NCBI GenBank assembly: GCA_017303565.1
Contig: JAFLCM010000038.1
Span: 1 to 11,136, forward strand
DNA: 11,136 nucleotides
Reading direction: 5' to 3'
From: Planctomycetota bacterium
GTDB taxonomy: Bacteria > Planctomycetota > Phycisphaerae > Phycisphaerales > UBA1924
The position numbers and the translations under genes were made by a program. The notes beneath the pieces are model-generated. The model did no database searches. It saw only the letters and a list, made by a program, of their open reading frames with translations, and was not told where the DNA came from. Every line of letters begins with the position of its first letter. The first letter of the stretch is position 1. Below, piece after piece: positions 1-7,939 of the stretch.

Positions 1-159
1 GCGCTCGGGGTTGCCGAACAGCACCGCGCGCGGGATGAGGTTCCCTGCGGGCTTGGCGGCGGCGGCGCCCGAGGGGGCGGGGGTGGTGTCGGCGATCGCC
101 GGGGACAGGGCGATCAGCCCGGCCAGGGCGAACGCCCCGGGCATCAGTCGGCTCGTCAT
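1..159 (-). CDS. Secreted S9-family peptidase, N-terminal fragment (cut by window edge)
   Basis: Only the first 53 codons are inside the window; the frame is open to base 1. The protein begins with a typical Sec signal peptide: a short basic start (MTSRLM), a hydrophobic core (residues 8-18) and a probable cleavage site after SPAIA, residues 19-23. An Ala/Pro/Lys linker follows, then LIPRAVLFGNPER at residues 41-53. That last motif is, from memory, the usual opening of the beta-propeller domain in bacterial S9 (prolyl oligopeptidase/dipeptidyl peptidase-like) enzymes. The catalytic alpha/beta-hydrolase domain would lie off the left edge, so activity cannot be verified. The start is supported by AGGAG (bases 168-172 on this strand) eight bases before the ATG. 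It lies 106 nt downstream of the heme oxygenase stop on the same strand and could be co-transcribed, though no functional link is obvious. Family call rests on one motif. Confidence 0.6.
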   Translation of the reverse strand, partial: MTSRLMPGAFALAGLIALSPAIADTTPAPSGAAAAKPAGNLIPRAVLFGNPER

Positions 160-265
160 GGTCGGTGCTCCTGTGGACTGGGGCGCGACCGCTCGACGGA
201 GGGGCCGCGGGTGTCGGACTTGTAGGGGTGAGATGTCCCCAGGTTTCGCGCGTTTCAATCGGGGC

Positions 266-925
266 TCAGGCGACCGCGGCCGGGGCCATCTCGGAACTGA
301 TCGCGCCGATCGCTTTGAACATGGACATCGCCGCGGTGGCGAGGGTCTTCATCTGCACTGGGGAGAACCCGCAGGCGTTCATGTCGTCCTTGAACGCGGC
401 CCAGTAGGGGCGCTGCTGGTCGCCGTAGGGATTCAGGTAGCGGAGGCCCTCATTCCCGGTCAGCCCGAACGACTTGGCGAGGGCGCGGGCGATGAAGACG
501 TTGCCGTTGTTCGAGCCTTCGAGAACGTAGTGGTAGCCCAAGAGCGAGAGGGGATCGGCTCCCGAGGCGCGCCGGACCTCTTCGACGATAGCGCTGGTGG
601 CGGGAAGCGGTTCGGCGCGCGACGGATCGACGCCGTAGAACGCGAGGTCCTCCAGCAGATAGGGCTCCTGGAACTGATACGGCTTGATCACGCGGGCGAT
701 GGCGGGGGTGGTGGGGGCTTGTCGGCGGAGTTCGGCCTCGAGGGCGCGGTGGACGAGAAGCAGCTGCGCCAGGTATGAGGCGAACTGCTCGCGCGTCAGG
801 TCGCCCTTCACGAGCGAGCGCTGGAACTGGTGGCCCTCGGCGGCGTCGTGCAGCGAAGCGGTGGAGGTCTTGAGGACCTCCATGATGGTGGGCATTCCGG
901 CGGCGTGGTTGAATGGGCAGGACAT
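266..925 (-). CDS. Biliverdin-producing heme oxygenase
   Basis: A 219-residue soluble protein of normal length for bacterial heme oxygenase, which opens heme to biliverdin, CO and ferrous iron. The proximal helix contains LKTSTASLHDAAE (residues 18-30), in which His26 is the expected axial heme ligand. The distal helix is GYHYVLEGSNNGNVFIARAL (residues 130-149), the position of the family's flexible glycine-rich segment. Here it reads EGSNNGN rather than the common EGS-x-GG, so the last glycine is replaced by Asn. The C-terminal part has the family-like YLNPYGDQQRPYWAAFKDDM (residues 163-182). No signal peptide is present, so it should act in the cytoplasm. Start: the ATG at 925 is preceded by GGAG five bases upstream; Met11 and Met15 are later in-frame alternatives. 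A Fur-like palindrome 24 bases upstream of the start suggests iron control and a role in recovering iron from heme. No heme transporter or biliverdin reductase is visible nearby. Confidence 0.92.
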   Translation of the reverse strand: MSCPFNHAAGMPTIMEVLKTSTASLHDAAEGHQFQRSLVKGDLTREQFASYLAQLLLVHRALEAELRRQAPTTPAIARVIKPYQFQEPYLLEDLAFYGVDPSRAEPLPATSAIVEEVRRASGADPLSLLGYHYVLEGSNNGNVFIARALAKSFGLTGNEGLRYLNPYGDQQRPYWAAFKDDMNACGFSPVQMKTLATAAMSMFKAIGAISSEMAPAAVA

Positions 926-937
926 GGCGGCTCCGCA

Positions 938-981
938 AGAAGAGTTGTTTGAGACTAAGTCTCAATGGTAGCAACTCTTCT
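938..981. repeat. Outer inverted repeat enclosing the heme oxygenase operator
   Basis: AGAAGAGTTG (938-947) and CAACTCTTCT (972-981) are perfect 10-bp inverted arms separated by 24 bp that contain the whole Fur-like palindrome. The two dyads are nested but not exactly concentric: the centres differ by 2.5 bp. In a transcript reading toward heme oxygenase the downstream arm ends only a few bases before the GGAG ribosome-binding site. The structure could therefore be a second protein-binding dyad or a 5' leader hairpin. Confidence 0.7.
949..965. promoter_or_regulatory. Fur-like operator (perfect 8-1-8 palindrome) upstream of heme oxygenase
   Basis: TTGAGACTAAGTCTCAA is a perfect palindrome with 8-bp arms around one base. 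Its core TGAGACT-A-AGTCTCA has the 7-1-7 layout of Fur-family operators. It differs from the common TGAGAAT-n-ATTCTCA form by one symmetric substitution in each arm. It lies 24-40 bases before the heme oxygenase ATG, where a bound repressor could block transcription. Assignment to Fur rather than another dimeric regulator is inference from architecture plus the iron-related target. Confidence 0.65.
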
Positions 982-1053
982 GCCCGCACGCATCGGGGTG
1001 CCCCCGCCGCGGCGCCGTGGGCCGATCGGTCCTCGTGAAAGGAAAACGACCGT

Positions 1054-1107
1054 CAACGGATCGCAGCGGAATCGGGCGTTCCTGGCCCGTTCCGAGGCGA
1101 TCCGTTG
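1054..1107 (-). terminator. Strong hairpin after the HAF-like gene, probable terminator
   Basis: CAACGGATCGC (1054-1064) pairs perfectly with GCGATCCGTTG (1097-1107). After a 2x2 internal loop the stem continues for five pairs, a single bulged T (1072) and five more pairs around a 7-nt loop. The hairpin begins about 40 nt after the stop of the HAF-like gene. On the minus strand it is followed, a few bases on, by a T-rich stretch (cgttttcctttc). This suits an imperfect Rho-independent terminator. A dispersed intergenic hairpin element is the alternative. Confidence 0.55.
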
Positions 1108-1147
1108 CCAGTCGTTCGAGGTCTTGCCGCGGTCCTTCGGGGGCGGC

Positions 1148-2266
1148 TCAGCGCCGGCGGCGGGACGCGGCCAGACCGAGGCAGGCGAACAGCCCGGCCG
1201 AGCCCGGGGTGGGCACGTTGACCACGAAGCTGGTGAGTTCGAAGTTTGCGGTGAGGCCCCAGCCGGTGAACCAGGTGCCGTCGGACGACATGTCGGTGAC
1301 AAGGGCGAAGCGGTAGCCGGCCTCGTAGGGGACGTTTCGGGCGTCGAGGTAGTCGGAGAAGCGCAGGACGCCGACGCCCTGCTCCCAGATGATGGCGGTG
1401 CCGAAAAACGCAGGGCCGAAGCCCCAGGTGCCGCCGGCGATGAGGGTGCCGTCGGCGTTCATGGCGGCACCGGCGGTGGTTCCCTCGGCGCCGTCTGCGA
1501 GGTTGCCGAGGCCTTCGTAGGTGTCGGTGGTGACGTTGTAGCGCCAGAGTTCGGACGGGGCGAAGAAGCCGCCGAACTGGATGCCCGAGACCCACTGACC
1601 GTCGTTGCTGACGGACATGGCCTCACTGGCGGCAAAGGCGTTGTTGTCGAAGATGAGTTCCTGCACTCCGTTGACCCAGACCGCGCCTTGGCGTCCGTTG
1701 TCGTTGTCCTGCCAGCCGGCGATGACGGAGCCGTCGAAGTTGGTTGTGTTGGCGCGGCTGCTGCTGCCCGGGTTGGTGGAGCCCAGGTCGGCCATGCCGG
1801 TGCCGGAGCGCCAGCGCACGCCGTGAGCCGAGCCGGGCGTCACCCAACCGAGGCCGACGATGGTGGAGCCGTCGCCCGAGATGCCCCATCCGGAACTGGT
1901 TTCGGCGTCGGACACGGCACCGATGCCTCCTAATGGCGTCCAGGTGTTGGCGGCGACGTTGTAGCGGCCCATTTCGTGGGTGCCGCTGGCGCTGTTGAAG
2001 ACGGTGCCCGCGACGACCTGGCCGTCGTGGGAGATGGTGGACTGCCCGCCGATGCCGTCACCCGCGACGCGACCGCCGATGCTGCGATCTCCGTCGGCAG
2101 CGGTCCACATGAAGTACTCGAGGGTTGAGGTGTTGTCTCCCACCACAACCCCGGCGTTGCTGATGCTGGTTGAAAGACGGCTCTGGCCCAGGTTCCAGAA
2201 CTGCGTGGCGCTCGCCGACGACGCGGCGGCGGCGACCGCGAGCGCGGTCAAAACGGTGCGTTGCAT
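1148..2266 (-). CDS. Exported HAF-like seven-repeat protein with PEP-CTERM-type sorting tail
   Basis: A 372-residue protein. A signal peptide (MQRTVLTALAVAAAASSASA) is followed by seven imperfect repeats of roughly 43-57 residues. Each starts with a segment like ISxDGxxVxG and most then contain a Trp-centred strand. The starts are near residues 35, 78, 129, 175, 219, 269 and 326 (ISNAG, ISHDG, ISGDG, TNFDG, VSNDG, MNADG, MSSDG). This resembles HAF-repeat extracellular proteins and is compatible with a beta-propeller. The end has PTPG, a short hydrophobic stretch (LFACLGLAA) and SRRRR, a PEP-CTERM-style tail that should direct surface sorting. Start choice: ATG at 2266 has AGGAG ten bases upstream; an in-frame TTG at 2284 overlaps that ribosome-binding site and is rejected. 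It lies alone between two hairpins, so it is probably monocistronic. Ligand or enzymatic role is unknown. Confidence 0.85.
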   Translation of the reverse strand: MQRTVLTALAVAAAASSASATQFWNLGQSRLSTSISNAGVVVGDNTSTLEYFMWTAADGDRSIGGRVAGDGIGGQSTISHDGQVVAGTVFNSASGTHEMGRYNVAANTWTPLGGIGAVSDAETSSGWGISGDGSTIVGLGWVTPGSAHGVRWRSGTGMADLGSTNPGSSSRANTTNFDGSVIAGWQDNDNGRQGAVWVNGVQELIFDNNAFAASEAMSVSNDGQWVSGIQFGGFFAPSELWRYNVTTDTYEGLGNLADGAEGTTAGAAMNADGTLIAGGTWGFGPAFFGTAIIWEQGVGVLRFSDYLDARNVPYEAGYRFALVTDMSSDGTWFTGWGLTANFELTSFVVNVPTPGSAGLFACLGLAASRRRR

Positions 2267-2315
2267 GACGGTTCTTCTCCTCAAAGTAACGGCGACGATT
2301 GGACGTGTTCAGGAA

Positions 2316-2344
2316 AAAGTACCCCGTGAACCATGAGGGGGCAA
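2316..2344 (-). promoter_or_regulatory. Possible weak sigma-70-type promoter for the HAF-like gene
   Basis: On the minus strand TTGCCC and TACTTT are separated by 17 bp, 50 nt before the ATG at 2266. Both hexamers match the consensus poorly, so this is only the best candidate in the 2267-2428 interval. That interval also holds a small dyad, GTTTGCACAAAC, at 2359-2370. No gene is seen between 2267 and 2531. Confidence 0.22.
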
Positions 2345-2428
2345 GTGTTTTCAGGAGCGTTTGCACAAACATTCTGACTTCAGGAGGCGTCGAAGCGAAC
2401 CTGTGGCTTCTCCGTGTTGAGGTGGGGG

Positions 2429-2479
2429 AAAAGGCAGCGGCCTGCCGGTGTGTGACGAACCGGCGGGCCGCTGGGTTTT
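2429..2479. terminator. Bidirectional-looking intrinsic terminator after the hsp20 pair
   Basis: CAGCGGCC (2435-2442) pairs with GGCCGCTG (2466-2473). After a 2x2 internal loop CCGGT (2445-2449) pairs with ACCGG (2459-2463) around a 9-nt loop. The stem is flanked by AAAA (2429-2432) and TTTT (2476-2479), so it has a T-tract in either direction. Its functional direction should be minus, ending the hsp20 transcript about 55 nt after the second hsp20 stop and insulating the HAF-like gene. Confidence 0.75.
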
Positions 2480-2504
2480 CATCCACACCCTCGCGGGCGT
2501 GGCG

Positions 2505-2549
2505 GTTGACCTGTTGTCAGTTGACCCGGCGTTAGTTGACCCGGACGTT
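2505..2549. repeat. 15-bp tandem repeat across the 3' end of the second hsp20
   Basis: GTTGACC recurs at exact 15-bp steps (2505, 2520 and 2535). The second and third copies share AGTTGACCCGG (2519-2529 and 2534-2544). Read on the minus strand in the hsp20 frame, the units give VRVN-stop, RRVN-stop and QQVN. The last codons and stop codon of the gene therefore appear to have been duplicated in tandem, leaving a second in-frame stop 15 nt after the first. Confidence 0.7.
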
Positions 2550-2960
2550 GATCTTGCGAGGGCGCCGGTCCTCGGTCTTGGGGAGCGTCAGCGTCAGCAC
2601 GCCGTAGGTGTACTCGGCGGTGATGTCCGCGGTGTTGATCCCCTCGCCGACGCGGAAGGTGCGGACGAAGTCGCCCACGCCGTACTCGCGGACGAGCGGG
2701 CGTGCCTCCTTGGTGGCGGGGACGCGGGGTGCGACCCGCCCGGTGATGGTCAGTTCGTTCCCGGTGACGCTGATGTCGATCTCTTCGCTGACCAGGCCGG
2801 GCATGTCGAGGCGGACGGTGAACTCGCGCGCGGTCTCGATGATGTCCGCGGCGGGGCGGTAGAGGCTGCGCTCGACGCGGCAGGCCTCAGGGTTTCGGGC
2901 GGGTTCGCGCGTGGCCTCGCGGGTGCCGTCGCGGGGAGTGATGGTGGTGGGGGTATTCAT
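2532..2960 (-). CDS. Small heat-shock protein, Hsp20/alpha-crystallin family (second of pair)
   Basis: A 142-residue ATP-independent holdase expected in the cytoplasm. The first ~33 residues are polar and Arg/Thr/Pro-rich, unlike its upstream paralogue. The alpha-crystallin domain covers about residues 35-135: PAADIIETAREFTVRLDMPG at the first strands, and GVLTLTLPK near the end, the family's hallmark G-x-L motif. The C-terminus RKINVRVN supplies an I-x-V motif for docking into neighbouring subunits. Start: ATG at 2960 has AGGAGA seven bases upstream. It is 99 nt behind the other hsp20, with no promoter of the type seen upstream of the first gene, so the two are probably one transcript. The two proteins differ enough to form distinct classes, and mixed oligomers are plausible but not shown. 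The 3' end is affected by a 15-bp tandem duplication. Confidence 0.95.
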   Translation of the reverse strand: MNTPTTITPRDGTREATREPARNPEACRVERSLYRPAADIIETAREFTVRLDMPGLVSEEIDISVTGNELTITGRVAPRVPATKEARPLVREYGVGDFVRTFRVGEGINTADITAEYTYGVLTLTLPKTEDRRPRKINVRVN

Positions 2961-3059
2961 GGGTGCTCTCCTGATTGCGGGCGTGGCGTGCGGCGTATGG
3001 CCGGGCCGGCCCGTGTTGGTGCGTGTTGCTGACTCAGCGATTCCATCGATCGGCGCGGG

Positions 3060-3509
3060 TCACGCGGTGGTGACGGCGATCTTGCGGGGCAGGGCCTCCG
3101 GGGCCTTGGGCAGCGAGACGGTCAGCACGCCGTTGGTGAGCTTCGCGGTCACCTTCTCGGGGTCGACGATCACAGGCAGGCGGATGGTGCGGCTGAACGA
3201 GCCGGAGACGCGCTCGCGGCGGAGGAAGGTCGCGCCCTCCTCGCCCGAGTCGATCCGGCGTGCGGCGGTGAGGGTGAGTTCCGGGCCGACGAGGCTGATC
3301 TCGATGTTCTCCATGGTGAAGCCGGGGAGTTCCGCCTCGACGTAGAACGCCTTCTCGTCGTGCCAGACGTTGAGGGCCGGGAAGGGCTTGGACTCGGCGA
3401 CCATGGGGAACTCCCGCTCCATGCCGCGGAAGACCTCGTTGAACACGCGGTCGACCTCGTGAGACAGGTCGGTCATGGGCAGGGCGGCGGGGATGCAACG
3501 GGCGAGCAT
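3060..3509 (-). CDS. Small heat-shock protein, Hsp20/alpha-crystallin family (first of pair)
   Basis: A 149-residue cytoplasmic holdase. The N-terminal arm contains the amphipathic LSHEVDRVFNEVFRGMEREF (about residues 15-34), typical of bacterial Hsp20. The alpha-crystallin domain follows: PALNVWHDEKAFYVEAELPG, then TFLRRERVSGSFSRTIRLP and NGVLTVSLPK. The C-terminal tail RKIAVTTA contains the I-x-V docking motif. Start: ATG at 3509 has a strong AAGGAGG six bases upstream. It is the promoter-proximal gene of the hsp20 pair and diverges from clpB across 325 bp. A sigma-54-type promoter on this strand (3613-3629) would give a leader of about 93 nt. That leader contains a 9-bp hairpin near the ribosome-binding site. 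Together with ClpB it should serve aggregate handling: sHsps co-aggregate with substrates, and ClpB with DnaK then extracts them. Confidence 0.96.
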   Translation of the reverse strand: MLARCIPAALPMTDLSHEVDRVFNEVFRGMEREFPMVAESKPFPALNVWHDEKAFYVEAELPGFTMENIEISLVGPELTLTAARRIDSGEEGATFLRRERVSGSFSRTIRLPVIVDPEKVTAKLTNGVLTVSLPKAPEALPRKIAVTTA

Positions 3510-3529
3510 GGCGATCCTCCTTCTGAATG

Positions 3530-3565
3530 GCTCCCGGGAGCGATTTGCTCAGCGGCCCCGGGAGC
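3530..3565 (-). other. Hairpin and direct repeats in the predicted hsp20 5' leader
   Basis: GCTCCCGGG (3530-3538) and CCCGGGAGC (3557-3565) form a perfect 9-bp stem with an 18-nt loop. The left arm is also part of a 12-bp palindrome (3530-3541), and CCCGGGAGCG is directly repeated 24 bp apart (3533 and 3557). In the minus-strand transcript the structure ends about seven bases before the AAGGAGG ribosome-binding site without covering it. A regulatory role is possible but unproven; it does not resemble a ROSE or fourU thermometer. Confidence 0.5.
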
Positions 3566-3612
3566 GGGTTGGCCTTTCTCGCCGGGCACGGTTGTCCGGC
3601 TGAGGAAGAAGA

Positions 3613-3629
3613 TGCAAGCCCGATGCCAA
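3613..3629 (-). promoter_or_regulatory. Sigma-54 (-24/-12) promoter candidate for hsp20 pair
   Basis: The minus strand reads TTGGCATCGGGCTTGCA. It has the -24 element TTGGCA, the -12 element TTGCA and exactly ten bases between the invariant GG and GC. Against the consensus YTGGCACGRNNNTTGCW it departs only at the two bases after TTGGCA. The predicted transcription start is near 3602, giving a leader of about 93 nt to the hsp20 ATG. No sigma-54 gene or activator is in the window. Confidence 0.6.
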
Positions 3630-3649
3630 CCGCGGGTTCGAGAACCAGC

Positions 3650-3734
3650 CTGTCTGTCGCCACACGGAAGGGGGTCCCTGCGAGTCGCGGCTGCCAATCT
3701 GACAGCGCCCCGACTGCCACAGGCCGCGCTGACA
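3650..3734. promoter_or_regulatory. Candidate activator-binding region between divergent hsp20 and clpB promoters
   Basis: The word pair CTGCCA...CTGACA occurs twice: 3691-3696 with 3699-3704, and 3714-3719 with 3729-3734. The first copy forms an imperfect dyad, CTGCCA-ATC-TGACAG, and the same TGTC/GACA word appears in CTGTCTGTC at 3650-3658. The cluster lies roughly 50-130 bp upstream of the predicted hsp20 start and 100-180 bp upstream of the predicted clpB start. That is a suitable position for upstream activating sites of a sigma-54 enhancer-binding protein. The rest of the 3510-3834 interval holds no gene. Confidence 0.35.
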
Positions 3735-3805
3735 CGTCCGGATTCGCGGGCGGGCGGGAACCGAGGTTCGTGGGGTCCGGCGCGGGCACGCGAACGATCA
3801 ACGAA

Positions 3806-3822
3806 TCGGCACCGCGTTTGCA
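3806..3822 (+). promoter_or_regulatory. Sigma-54 (-24/-12) promoter candidate for clpB
   Basis: TCGGCACCGCGTTTGCA has the invariant GG and GC separated by exactly ten bases, a full GGCAC and a full TTGCA. It differs from YTGGCACGRNNNTTGCW at the T before GG and at the base after CAC. With the C of GC as -12, transcription would start near 3833, only two bases before the clpB ATG at 3835. Confidence 0.5.
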
Positions 3823-3834
3823 ACGAACCCCCGC

Positions 3835-6453
<2,619 letters not shown>

Positions 6454-6676
6454 GGCTCGGAATCGGGTATCCGATCAGAATCCGTACATCGAAGTTCGAA
6501 GGAACCTCTGGGCCGCGCCGCTCGTCTATTTTCAGGAACCGGCCAAAAGGCAGGTCCGTTTCCCTTTGGCATGGTGTAAGGTTTGCGACTGGCAGGATGG
6601 GCAAGGCTCAGTTGGGGCTTTGTCTGAGGCCACTTCATCCGGGACGGCCCGGCACCACGACGGAGGCACCCACGCG

Positions 6677-7939
6677 ATGGACGCGATGGAACTTCGAAAG
6701 CGAAGACTGCACAGCCTGGTTGATTTGGCGCGCGCTTCGCGCGGCTGGAGCAAGGCGCAGTTGGCGCGGGCTCTGGACCGGGACGCCACCAAGATCTATC
6801 CCGATTCCGGGAATCCGAAGGCGGATTTCCTGGTGAAGCTCGCGGCGGTGCTCGAGTGGCCCGTCGGCGACGTGCTGGAGATGGTGTGGGGCGCGGGCGA
6901 TGAGGCCGGGCCGCAGGCCGGGACCGAGATTTCCTACGAGGCGCTGTACATCCAGTCGCGTCAGGCGCACCAGCGCGGCGACTCGAAGCAAGTGGTGGCG
7001 CTCGCCAAGGCGATGTACCAGTTCGCCCAGACCGAGGATCATCGCTGCGTGGCGTGCTCGGTCGAGGCCAGCGGCTGGGACGCGCTGGGGCGGTATGTGC
7101 AGGAGGTCGACGCCTGCCGGCGCGGCCTGATGCACACGCCGACCAATCCCGTGCGGCGCCAGCAGTTGCGGGCAGTTTTGGCCAATGCGTGGTACAGCCT
7201 GTGGGACCTGACGCCCGCGCTGGGCACCTGCGAGGTCTTGGCGAAGTGGTACAAGGAAAATCCGCCGACGAGCGACGTCGATCGCAAGCGTCCGGCGTTC
7301 GTCCACTACGTTCGCGGCCACACCCATCGGCGGCTGGCGATGCTGGAGCCGGAACTCAAGGGTGAGCACCTGCGCGCCGCCCGCGAGGACCTGGCGCTCA
7401 GCGCCTCGTTGCACGAGGAACTGGCCGGCAAGTTGAACACGCCCAACCTGGGCGGCATCGCCAACACCTGCCGCGGCGGGCTGATCGAGGTCGCCGTCGA
7501 GTCCGGCATCGAGGATGCCTCCGACGCGGTGGGCGAGATCGTGTCGAGCCTGAAGCGGATCAACCCGCGCGACCCCGCGCTGACGGGCGACTGGCTGGAG
7601 TCGTGGGGCTGGTGGTGCACCTTCGGGGCGGATATCGCCCTGCGGCACCTCAAGGGACGTGACATGCAGGAGGCGGTGGGCTCCTTGAACGCTCTCGCCC
7701 TGACGATTTCCGAACGCTCGAACAACTGGGCCCTCAGGGAGCGGGTGTTCACGATCCAGTACGGCCTGCACCAAACACTTACCGACTCGACGGGGCTCGC
7801 CATCGATTTCACGATCGAGGAGAGCGATCGGTCCCTGATCACGGCTACAATGGGGCGGTTCCCCTCGTTCCGATCCGTCGGCTGGCAGATTTTGGAAACC
7901 GCCAAAGTCGTGTCCGCGAAAGTGGAGGAGGGGCGATGA
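6677..7939 (+). CDS. XRE-type helix-turn-helix protein with TPR-like helical domain
   Basis: A 420-residue cytoplasmic protein. Residues 11-70 form an XRE/Cro-like DNA-binding domain: LHSLVDLARASRGWSKAQLA, then RALDRDATKIY as the likely recognition region and FLVKLAAVLEWPVGDVLEMV as closing helices. From about residue 86 to the end the protein is almost all alpha-helical, with alternating small and aromatic residues in paired helices (for example YIQSRQAHQRGDSKQVVALA). This fits TPR-like repeats, though individual repeats are divergent. The architecture matches XRE-TPR regulators, including the peptide-responsive RRNPP group, but membership is inference. Start: ATG at 6677 has GGAGG ten bases upstream; the frame is open further back into clpB but no good start is there. 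The 223 nt after clpB contain only weak dyads and no clear promoter. The stop overlaps the next gene's start (ATGA), so the two are translationally coupled. Confidence 0.8.
   Translation: MDAMELRKRRLHSLVDLARASRGWSKAQLARALDRDATKIYPDSGNPKADFLVKLAAVLEWPVGDVLEMVWGAGDEAGPQAGTEISYEALYIQSRQAHQRGDSKQVVALAKAMYQFAQTEDHRCVACSVEASGWDALGRYVQEVDACRRGLMHTPTNPVRRQQLRAVLANAWYSLWDLTPALGTCEVLAKWYKENPPTSDVDRKRPAFVHYVRGHTHRRLAMLEPELKGEHLRAAREDLALSASLHEELAGKLNTPNLGGIANTCRGGLIEVAVESGIEDASDAVGEIVSSLKRINPRDPALTGDWLESWGWWCTFGADIALRHLKGRDMQEAVGSLNALALTISERSNNWALRERVFTIQYGLHQTLTDSTGLAIDFTIEESDRSLITATMGRFPSFRSVGWQILETAKVVSAKVEEGR

Noticed and set aside
965..1933. Plus-strand open frame opposite the HAF-like gene
   Set aside because: Composition is Gly/Ala/Glu/Val-rich without any motif. 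The opposite strand carries signal peptide, repeats and sorting tail.
2267..2284. TTG start for the HAF-like protein, six codons upstream
   Set aside because: These codons are the AGGAG ribosome-binding region of the ATG at 2266. The signal peptide begins properly at that ATG.
3510..3560. ROSE or fourU RNA thermometer in the hsp20 leader
   Set aside because: No UYGCU or UUUU segment placed to pair with the AAGGAGG ribosome-binding site was found; the visible stem leaves it free.
3510..3834. CIRCE (HrcA) or HAIR (HspR) heat-shock operator in the hsp20/clpB spacer
   Set aside because: No GCACTC-N9-GAGTGC-like or CTTGAGT-N7-ACTCAAG-like dyad is present on either strand.
6560..6600. Third sigma-54 promoter before the HTH-TPR gene (TTGGCA ... 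TTTGC)
   Set aside because: GG and GC are 15 bases apart rather than 10, so the spacing excludes a sigma-54 site.
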